Shown: one piece after another, positions 1 through 6,245 of the stretch
How positions within the stretch are numbered: the stretch's first letter is position 1
Layout of the letters: the number at the start of each line of letters is the position of its first letter
Source: JABMRP01 sp964444795
GTDB taxonomy: Bacteria > Planctomycetota > Planctomycetia > Pirellulales > Thermoguttaceae
Length of the DNA stretch: 18,271 bases
NCBI GenBank assembly: GCA_964444795.1
Contig: CAYUIQ010000183.1
Coordinates: 1 to 18,271 of the forward strand
Direction: 5' to 3'
The notes under the pieces: model-generated
What the model saw: the letters and a program-made list of their open reading frames with translations, nothing else
The model's database searches: none
What the model was told of the DNA's origin: nothing
Position numbers and translations under genes: made by a program

Positions 1-59
1 AGCTCTCTCCACGGCGACGGCCTCGGAGGGCCATCGTACGAAGCTTTTCGAGAAAGGCT

Positions 60-101
60 AAACGAAAAACGGGAAGGCCGCACCGTGTGGCGACCTTCCC
101 G
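60..101 (-). terminator. Rho-independent terminator of the Gfo/Idh/MocA gene
   Basis: A 12-bp stem is formed by 70-81 and 90-101 with an 8-base loop. On the minus strand the only imperfect pair (78 with 93) becomes a G-U wobble. Leaving the hairpin leftwards, the minus-strand transcript reads GTTTTTCGTTTAG (69 down to about 57), a good U-tract. It lies about 30 bp beyond the stop codon at 133-135, which fits termination of that gene. Confidence 0.75.
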
Positions 102-132
102 TGGCTTTTCGGCCTATAGTTTTGCCCGTCGG

Positions 133-1443
133 TTAGAACGGGGAGTAGATTCCGGGCATCGGAATCGGGTAGTCGCCGTCCGCGTTCTTCTCGAACGGCG
201 GCGCGGCATCCCAGGCCAGGTTTTCGATCATCTGGCTGGTGCCCTTGGTCGTCAGATCGTCCCACTTGACGACTTTTCCGGAGTAGTTGGCCATGCAGCC
301 GAGCACCGAGGTCATGCTGCTGTTGGCACCATAGTAGGCTTCGTTGTAGCGTTTGCCGGCACGCAAGGTGGCGACCAGATCGGTCTGCTCCTGCTGGTGA
401 CCGCCGGGGCTATTGCCCTGAAACTTCCAGGCGTTTTCGCCTTCGATCTGGCCGCTGGGCCTCGCCGTGCCCTTGGTGCCGTGGGCGTACTCGCTGACCG
501 AGCCGAAGCAGCCTTTCATGTGGCGGCACTGGCTGTACATCCTCGAGTCGTCGCCGTACTTGAATTCGACGAAATGGTGATCGAAGATCTGGCCGGTTCC
601 CTTGTTGCCGCCCAGGTATCGGGCCGTGCAACCGCCCATGCCGTTGGCCTCGATCGGATGGTCGTCGCCCTTACACCAGTTGCCGATGTCGATGTTGTGG
701 ATATGCTGCTCGGCGATATTGTCGCCGCTGAGCCAGTGGAAATGGTACCAGTTGTGAACTTGGTACTGCAGTTCCGTCATCCCTTCCTCGCGACGGCGAT
801 TCCAGATGCCGCCGCCGTTCCAGTAGACGCGGGTGAACATGACGTCGCCGATGGCGCCGTCCTGGATTCGCTTCACCGTCTCGATGTACTTGGGCTCGTG
901 ACGCCGTTGCAGACCGACACCGACCAGCAGGCCCTTCTCGTCGGCCTGTTTAGCGGACGCCATGAGCGTCTGGTAACCGGGCCCGTCGACACAACAGGGC
1001 TTCTCCATAAAGACGTTGCGGCCGGCCGCGATGGCCGCCTCGAACTGCATCGGCCGGAACCCCGGCGGCGTGGCCAGCACGGCCAGATCGCAGTCCACCG
1101 CCAGCGCGTCCTTGAAGGCATCCAGACCGAGGAAAATGCGATCCTCCGGTACGTCGACCTGATCGCCGTAGCGCCCCTTCAACCCGCGCACGGCGCCTGT
1201 GGCCCGGTTCCCGAAGGCGTCGGCCACGGCCACCAGCTTGAGATTCTTGTCGGCGTTCATCAAATTTCCGACTGCGCCCGTACCCCGGCCGCCGGATCCC
1301 AGCAGGACCACCTTGATCGTGCCGTCGACGGCCGCATGCGCACTGCGCGCGATACTCAAGCCGCCGACCAGCGAAGCGCCGGCCGCGACCACCGACGATT
1401 TCTTCAAGAAATCGCGTCGGGAAGGATTCTTCTTTTCGGTCAT
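133..1443 (-). CDS. Tat-exported Gfo/Idh/MocA family oxidoreductase
   Basis: Predicted NAD(P)-dependent sugar or inositol type dehydrogenase, 436 aa; the substrate cannot be read from the sequence. A twin-arginine signal is visible at residues 8-15 (SRRDFLKK), followed by a hydrophobic stretch and an AHA-A cleavage-like site near 38, so the protein is probably exported folded with its cofactor. The Rossmann glycine motif GSGGRGTG is at 49-56 and the family signature EKP at 147-149 (FMEKPCC). The C-terminal half has several aromatic and His-rich stretches (VHNWYHFHW, about 229-237) typical of the planctomycete branch. Start choice: GAGGAG ends 6 bases before the ATG at 1443; the ATG at 1449 abuts it and is less likely. 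The gene has its own terminator and is separated from the next operon by about 450 bp, so it is a separate transcription unit. Confidence 0.93.
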   Translation of the reverse strand: MTEKKNPSRRDFLKKSSVVAAGASLVGGLSIARSAHAAVDGTIKVVLLGSGGRGTGAVGNLMNADKNLKLVAVADAFGNRATGAVRGLKGRYGDQVDVPEDRIFLGLDAFKDALAVDCDLAVLATPPGFRPMQFEAAIAAGRNVFMEKPCCVDGPGYQTLMASAKQADEKGLLVGVGLQRRHEPKYIETVKRIQDGAIGDVMFTRVYWNGGGIWNRRREEGMTELQYQVHNWYHFHWLSGDNIAEQHIHNIDIGNWCKGDDHPIEANGMGGCTARYLGGNKGTGQIFDHHFVEFKYGDDSRMYSQCRHMKGCFGSVSEYAHGTKGTARPSGQIEGENAWKFQGNSPGGHQQEQTDLVATLRAGKRYNEAYYGANSSMTSVLGCMANYSGKVVKWDDLTTKGTSQMIENLAWDAAPPFEKNADGDYPIPMPGIYSPF

Positions 1444-1892
1444 CTTCATCTCCTCTTTCTGGGATGGGGAAAAATCGGGTTTCGTTCGTGCCGAGAGATG
1501 TGTCGTCGCCGTGGTTGTTTGCGGCCCGTGCCTCCCCGAGGGCAAGCGCGAACCGATTCTCTCACCGCCGGCTTTCATCTGGCAACGCCCCGGCTCTCTT
1601 TTCGGCACGTCGTCTTCTCAACCTTTACCCGCACACGCGCGGGAAATTTCAAGCCCTTATTGTCATCCCCCGGCGCGTCCCGTGCAAGGTTTTGGGAGGC
1701 TTGCGCTGGTTTTTCTGGAAAGGCGCCACGCTGGGCAGCGCCCGTTCGGGGCAAGCCGGCCGCCAAACGGATAGCTCCAACGGGTGGCGTGGTGCAAAGT
1801 CGCCGCTCTGGCGCGACTTTGCGCTCCAGTGATTGCGGCAAGAAACGTGCTGTTTCACGCAGTTATTCCTTACATTACGCCTCGGGGGCAGG
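1444..1892. other. Intergenic stretch, no gene supported
   Basis: About 450 bases between the oxidoreductase start and the SGNH gene stop. It holds the oxidoreductase ribosome-binding site (GAGGAG just right of 1449) and a strong palindrome at 1794-1822. The open frames crossing it are low-complexity Arg/Pro/Ser-rich translations without ribosome-binding sites or recognisable motifs. The oxidoreductase promoter must lie here, but no convincing -35/-10 pair was found. Confidence 0.6.
1794..1822. repeat. Perfect 10-bp-stem palindrome, possible terminator of the six-gene run
   Basis: GCAAAGTCGC at 1794-1803 is perfectly complementary to GCGACTTTGC at 1813-1822, with a 9-base loop. It lies about 70 bp beyond the stop of the SGNH gene (minus strand), where an operon terminator is expected. 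Neither side carries a clear T-run, so it may act in RNA processing or belong to a dispersed palindromic repeat family instead. Confidence 0.55.
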
Positions 1893-3047
1893 CTACGAAT
1901 CCGGACCGAGCGGTTCGCCGGAACTGCTCCCGACAAACTGCCGGAACGACTCGCTGCCAAGCAACTCCTCGGCCATCCGGGCGTAACCGTCGGGCAGGGG
2001 GTGGCTGTCGTCGGCGTAGCACGGGCTGGGTAACACCGAACAGGTGTGGTAGACGATCCGTTGCTCCTGGAGCCATGCTTCCGCGTCGGCCCGCAGCGCC
2101 CGATACGTGCGGCGGCTGGGCTCGGTAAGCATGTGTTCGTTGAAGGGGCCAACCACGACGAACACGCGGTTGCCGCGCTGCTGGAGTGTTGCCACCGTCT
2201 GCTGGAAACATCGCCACTGAAACGACTCGGCCAGTGGAACCCACGGCGGACCGTGGACGGCCATGTCCTCCTTTTCCGTCCACGGCCGGGCGTCCGGCTT
2301 GGGCCTGGGTGGCTCGTCGGGCGAGGGAAGCTCGAAAGTGACCGCGCCGGCCGGGTTGGCATAGGGGTGTTTGGCGGTCCACCGGGGTAAACTGGTCTCG
2401 TCGAAATGGGCGTCGCGCATATGTTCGGCCCAACCGAACAGCGGAACCTGGCGCCGAATGACGATCCCCAGCCTCTCGGAAAGCGACGCTCGATAGCAGG
2501 GAATCCACGGGACGAACTGCGGGACCAGCTCGGGGTGATTGAAAAGAGCCTCCTTCTCGGTCTGAAGGTCGTTCCGCGGAGAACTCATCCACAGGAGGTT
2601 GCAGTGGAGGATGACGTTCCTATCGGAAATGTCGCGGCCGTAATATTGCACCAGCCCGGCCAGCGCGGCGGGGTGAATGCCGCTGACGCCCAGGTTGGCG
2701 AAACGATCCTCGCCGGCGGCCCCGTTGAGATAGTGCGTGAGCGTTTCGTCGCTGGCCACGAAATGCCCCCACACGACCGAATCGCCCAACAGCAGCGTCT
2801 TATCCTGCTCGGCCACTCGATCGAAATAGCGGTCGACCATCCGGTAATCGCTGCTCAAACTGGCCGGAACCCGGTAATCGGCTTGCGGAGCGAATTCCTC
2901 ACCGCGATCCCAAACGCCAGGCACCAGCCAAAACAGCCCGGCGAGTAGGATCCCGGCAACAACCCACTCCCGGGGCGATAGCCGCACTTCGTTGGAAGTC
3001 AGTGCGGCGGCCGTTTCGGTGTCCGTCGAACGGGCGTGTTGTGTCAT
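1893..3047 (-). CDS. SGNH/GDSL-type membrane-anchored protein, partner of the MBOAT acyltransferase
   Basis: 384 aa. A single membrane segment at about 28-45 follows a polar N-terminus, so the rest should lie outside the cytoplasm. SGNH hydrolase landmarks are visible: GDS at 88-90 (LLLGDSVVWGH, nucleophile Ser90), NLGVSG at 118-123, GPFNEHM at 300-306 (candidate block with Asn303) and a DxxH pair Asp346/His349 in YADDSHP. By analogy with AlgJ/AlgX and DltD-type proteins beside MBOAT genes, it probably passes acetyl groups from the MBOAT protein to an extracytoplasmic polymer, or removes them. The start is uncertain: a TTG at 3062 would overlap the MBOAT stop (TTGA) and add 5 residues; the ATG at 3047 is 11 bp after that stop. 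Neither has a strong Shine-Dalgarno. It is the last gene of the run. Confidence 0.82.
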   Translation of the reverse strand: MTQHARSTDTETAAALTSNEVRLSPREWVVAGILLAGLFWLVPGVWDRGEEFAPQADYRVPASLSSDYRMVDRYFDRVAEQDKTLLLGDSVVWGHFVASDETLTHYLNGAAGEDRFANLGVSGIHPAALAGLVQYYGRDISDRNVILHCNLLWMSSPRNDLQTEKEALFNHPELVPQFVPWIPCYRASLSERLGIVIRRQVPLFGWAEHMRDAHFDETSLPRWTAKHPYANPAGAVTFELPSPDEPPRPKPDARPWTEKEDMAVHGPPWVPLAESFQWRCFQQTVATLQQRGNRVFVVVGPFNEHMLTEPSRRTYRALRADAEAWLQEQRIVYHTCSVLPSPCYADDSHPLPDGYARMAEELLGSESFRQFVGSSSGEPLGPDS

Positions 3048-3058
3048 GACTAATGTAC

Positions 3059-4435
3059 TCAAAAGCGAAAATAAATAAACGGCCTATCACTCGCCCCGCC
3101 GGCTACGGCGATGTAAAACACCATCAACACGACCAGCCCCACGCGTACCGGCGATGACGCAAGGACGGCTCGAAAACGCGACTGATAGGCGAACTGGTAC
3201 GCCCACACCGAAAGAACCATCGCCAGCATCAGCAACGGACAGCGCGGGTCGGCCCAGCCGGAGGTGAAAATCCGCGTGACGATCAGCCGCGCGTCGCTCA
3301 GGTTGTCGGCCCGGAAGAAAATCCACGCGAAACTGACGAAGGCGAAAGTGTACAGTTGCTTTATCAACACCGGCACGCGTCGGCGGTACGTTGCCGACCG
3401 CTCCAAAGCTCGGGTAAGCGAGAAGCCCAACGCGTGGACCGTGCCCCAGGCGACGAACTTCCACATCGCCCCGTGCCACAACCCCGAAACGATCATCGTC
3501 AGACAGATATTGACGTAGGTGCGAATCTCTCCCCGGCGATTTCCTCCCAACGGGACGTAGACGTAATCGCGGAACCAGGTCGAGAGACTGATATGCCAGC
3601 GGCGCCAGAAGTCGCCCAACCCGGTGGCCAGATAAGGGTTGTTGAAGTTGAGCATCAGGCGGATTCCCATCATCCGTCCGATGCCGCGGGCCATGTCGGT
3701 ATAGCCGCTGAAGTCGAAGTAGATCTGCCAGGCAAAGGCGAAGGTGGCCAACAACAGGGCCGGTGCATGAGCGTCGCCCGGCGCGTCGTAGATACGATCG
3801 ACGTACAGGGCCAGATAATCGGCCAGGGCCACTTTCTTGAAAAGCCCGACGACGAACAGCGACAGCCCGTCGGCGACGTCGCGGCTGCCGATCTCCGCCG
3901 GACGGCGCAGTTGGGGTAACAGATTGCGCGCCCGTTCGATCGGCCCGGCCACCAACTGCGGGAAAAGCGAGACGAACGTGGCATAGCGAATAAAGCTCGG
4001 CTCTCGCTCGATCCGGCCGCGATAGAAATCGATCGTGTAGCTCATCGATTGGAAAACATAGAACGAAATGCCCACCGGCAGTAACACATTGGGCGTTACC
4101 AGAGCATAAGGCCAGCCGATCGATAGGAGCAGGTCGTTGAGGTTCTCGACGACAAAGGCGCCGTACTTGAAAAATCCGAGCATCCCCAGGTTGTTCAGAA
4201 GGCTCAAGCCAAGCCACGTTCGCCGGCGCCCGGATCGCGACATGCCGAGCACCGCAACGTAGTCGACCGTGGTCGACCAGAGAATCAACAGCAGATAGAG
4301 CGGACTCCAAAACCCGTAGAAAGCGTAAGACGCCGCCAATAGCCACGGCGTGCCAGCGCGGGTCTTCCTCAGGGCCAGATAGATGGGGTAGAAGATCAGA
4401 AAGAAGACCGCGAACGTCCAGGTGTGAAATAGCAT
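3059..4435 (-). CDS. MBOAT family membrane-bound O-acyltransferase (AlgI/DltB type)
   Basis: 458 aa polytopic membrane protein with about 9-11 hydrophobic segments, the usual size for AlgI-like proteins. Family motifs are clear: YFDFSGYTDMARG (239-251), NFNNPYLA (263-270), DFWRRWHISLSTW (275-287), YVPLGGNR (293-300) and SGLWHGA (317-323), whose His321 is the invariant MBOAT histidine. Such proteins take an acyl group, usually acetyl, from the cytoplasm and hand it across the membrane for O-acylation of exported polysaccharide or teichoic acid; the acceptor here is unknown. The ATG at 4435 has GGAAG 8 bases upstream and lies 4 bp after the stop of the FGE-deacetylase gene. The SGNH partner follows immediately. 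This arrangement supports a cell-surface glycan O-acetylation module. Confidence 0.93.
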   Translation of the reverse strand: MLFHTWTFAVFFLIFYPIYLALRKTRAGTPWLLAASYAFYGFWSPLYLLLILWSTTVDYVAVLGMSRSGRRRTWLGLSLLNNLGMLGFFKYGAFVVENLNDLLLSIGWPYALVTPNVLLPVGISFYVFQSMSYTIDFYRGRIEREPSFIRYATFVSLFPQLVAGPIERARNLLPQLRRPAEIGSRDVADGLSLFVVGLFKKVALADYLALYVDRIYDAPGDAHAPALLLATFAFAWQIYFDFSGYTDMARGIGRMMGIRLMLNFNNPYLATGLGDFWRRWHISLSTWFRDYVYVPLGGNRRGEIRTYVNICLTMIVSGLWHGAMWKFVAWGTVHALGFSLTRALERSATYRRRVPVLIKQLYTFAFVSFAWIFFRADNLSDARLIVTRIFTSGWADPRCPLLMLAMVLSVWAYQFAYQSRFRAVLASSPVRVGLVVLMVFYIAVAGGASDRPFIYFRF

Positions 4436-4439
4436 CGCG

Positions 4440-6245
4440 TTATCTTCCCGTCGCCATCAACACGCCCACGTGCGCTTCGACCGAGGCCGCCAACCCGTCC
4501 AACCCATAGCCGCCTTCGAGGATCGAGACCAACCGCCCCTGGCAACACTCCCGGGCGATCGCATCGACGGTGCGCGTCATCCGGGCATAACCGTCGGCCG
4601 AGACCTTCATGCCACCGAGCGGATCGTCGCGGTGGGCATCGAACCCGGCGGAGACGAGGACGAAATCGGGGTGAAAGTCCAAAGCGGCCGGTTTGAGCAC
4701 TTCGTTAATCGCTTTCAGGAAATCCTCGTCGCCGGCTCCGGCCGGAAGCGGCACGTTGAGCGTGAAACCCAATCCCGGGCTGGTGCCCTTTTCCGCCGCG
4801 CTGCCCGTGCCCGGGTAGAAAGGAAACCGGTGGACGCCGAAGTAGAAGACGGTCGGGTCGTCGTAGAAGAGTTCTTGTGTGCCGTTGCCGTGGTGAACGT
4901 CCCAGTCGACGATGAGCACCTTCTTCAACTTGTGCTGCTGTTGAATGTATCGCGCCGCAACGGCCACGTTATTCAGCAAGCAAAACCCCATCGCCTTCTC
5001 GCGGCAGGCATGATGGCCGGGCGGACGAACGGCGCAAAACGCGTTGCGGATCTTGCCCGCCATCACCGCGTCGATTGTGGCGAGGATGCCGCCCACCGCC
5101 TCGACGGCCACCTGGTACGACTGCTTCGATGCGGGCGCGTCGACGAATCCGACGCCCTGCTCGCAGTTGCTCTTCACCCGATCGACGTGCTCCGTCGAAT
5201 GCACGGCCGTGAGCCATCGCCGTTCGGCGGTCGCGGGTTCGATCGGCGCCATCTTCTCCAGCAGCCCCTTCTTCTTCAGCCGCTCGACGATGGCCGTCAG
5301 CCGCTCGGGCTTCTCGGGGTGCCCGGCGCCCGTCTTGTGCTGGAGGTAGATTTCGCCGAAGAGGAAGCCGGTCGACGCTTTCGTCTCGGCGGTGGCCGTG
5401 TCGTCGGCGAGCGACACGCGTCGGACGCAACGAAACCCGAGCGTCTGCCGGGGAAAACAGGCATCGGCGAACCCCGGTGTGTCGGCCGCCCGATAGGCCG
5501 ACTGGCAAGCTTCACGGCTGCTGGCCCAGGAACCGCCGCGAAGCACGTACTTCTCGCCCTCGGCCGGGCCGTGCGGATTGGCGGCCGCGTGGCTTGCGTA
5601 CGCATTTCCCGCATAGGCATCGTTGCACCACTCAGCCACGTTGCCGTGCATGTCGTAAAGACCCCAGCCATTGGGCTTCTTCGTGCCCACCGGGTGGGTC
5701 GTCTTCGCGCTGTTGTCCTTCAGCCAAGCGTGTTTCTCAAGTAGCCCCGGATCGTCGCCAAATCCGTACCGCCCCTCGCCGCCGGCGCGGCAGGCATATT
5801 CCCATTCGGCTTCGGTGGGCAACCGATACCCGTTGGCCTCGAAATTGCACGAAGTGTCGTCGTTGTAACAAGGATCGAGTCCCTCGTCGCGCGACCGCTC
5901 GTTGCAATACATGGCCGCGTAATTCCAACTGACCATCTCCGCCGGCCGGCTGTCGTCGCCCTGGAAAAGCGAACCGTTGGTGCCCATCAGCCGGACGTAG
6001 TCGCGCTGCGTCGTCTCGTAGCGGTCGATGAGAAACTCGTCGAGCTGCACTTCATGCACGGGCGATTGATCGGCCGCGCCGTGGTCGCTACCCATTTGGA
6101 ACCGTCCGGCGGGGATCCGCACCATCTCGATTCCGCCGGCGGTGGTGATGATCTCCGGCGGCTGGGGGGCAACCGGCGACGACTCGTCGACCCGAGTGCA
6201 ACCGGCCAGCAGAAGCATCGCCACGATCGACAGTCGCCCGGTCAT
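4440..6245 (-). CDS. Fusion lipoprotein: SUMF1/FGE-sulfatase domain plus histone-deacetylase-type domain
   Basis: 601 aa from the ATG at 6245. A lipoprotein signal (LLLAGC, Cys16) is followed by a short linker and an FGE-like domain at about 38-276 (MVRIPAG, RLPTEAEWEYACRAG, LYDMHGNVAEWCN, LRGGSW, GFRCVRR). In FGE the thiol pair follows GGSY as C-x4-C; here the first is Ser242 and only Cys247 remains, so oxidase activity is unlikely. A 15-residue linker leads to a complete class II-like deacetylase domain (about 293-598) with GHPEKPERL, RPPGHHACREK (407-417), DWDVHHGNG (447-455), AGFDAHRDD (533-541) and EGGYGLDG (577-584); the catalytic histidines and metal ligands appear intact. If exported, it would deacetylate outside the cytoplasm. 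Start: an ATG at 6320 has AAGGG 9 bases upstream and would add 25 residues; 6245 matches the duplicated copy but lacks a Shine-Dalgarno. Confidence 0.88.
   Translation of the reverse strand: MTGRLSIVAMLLLAGCTRVDESSPVAPQPPEIITTAGGIEMVRIPAGRFQMGSDHGAADQSPVHEVQLDEFLIDRYETTQRDYVRLMGTNGSLFQGDDSRPAEMVSWNYAAMYCNERSRDEGLDPCYNDDTSCNFEANGYRLPTEAEWEYACRAGGEGRYGFGDDPGLLEKHAWLKDNSAKTTHPVGTKKPNGWGLYDMHGNVAEWCNDAYAGNAYASHAAANPHGPAEGEKYVLRGGSWASSREACQSAYRAADTPGFADACFPRQTLGFRCVRRVSLADDTATAETKASTGFLFGEIYLQHKTGAGHPEKPERLTAIVERLKKKGLLEKMAPIEPATAERRWLTAVHSTEHVDRVKSNCEQGVGFVDAPASKQSYQVAVEAVGGILATIDAVMAGKIRNAFCAVRPPGHHACREKAMGFCLLNNVAVAARYIQQQHKLKKVLIVDWDVHHGNGTQELFYDDPTVFYFGVHRFPFYPGTGSAAEKGTSPGLGFTLNVPLPAGAGDEDFLKAINEVLKPAALDFHPDFVLVSAGFDAHRDDPLGGMKVSADGYARMTRTVDAIARECCQGRLVSILEGGYGLDGLAASVEAHVGVLMATGR
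6121..6240 (-). repeat. Direct repeat copy 1: 5' end of the FGE-deacetylase gene
   Basis: This segment encodes the lipoprotein signal, linker and first FGE residues. Aligned at a fixed offset of 2762 bp to 8883-9002, 110 of 120 bases are identical; half of the differences fall in a 10-base linker stretch. Similarity fades quickly leftwards (23 of 30 for 6091-6120) and is lost to the right of 6243. The other copy carries the GTG start that overlaps the upstream gene. Confidence 0.9.

Noticed and set aside
1444..1608. N-terminal extension of the oxidoreductase to 1608
   Set aside because: The Tat signal and GAGGAG site place the start at 1443; the extra residues have no counterpart in Tat-exported family members.
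1630..1670. Promoter for the oxidoreductase (TTGAAA near 1650 on the minus strand)
   Set aside because: No acceptable -10 box lies at 16-18 bases, so the match is not better than chance.
85..1986. 633-aa plus-strand open frame
   Set aside because: It lies antisense to the well-supported oxidoreductase gene, has no Shine-Dalgarno or recognisable domain, and its composition is what high-GC third positions give on the opposite strand.
3087..4346. 419-aa minus-strand frame inside the MBOAT gene
   Set aside because: An Arg-rich out-of-frame translation of the MBOAT gene; it shows no membrane segments or motifs.
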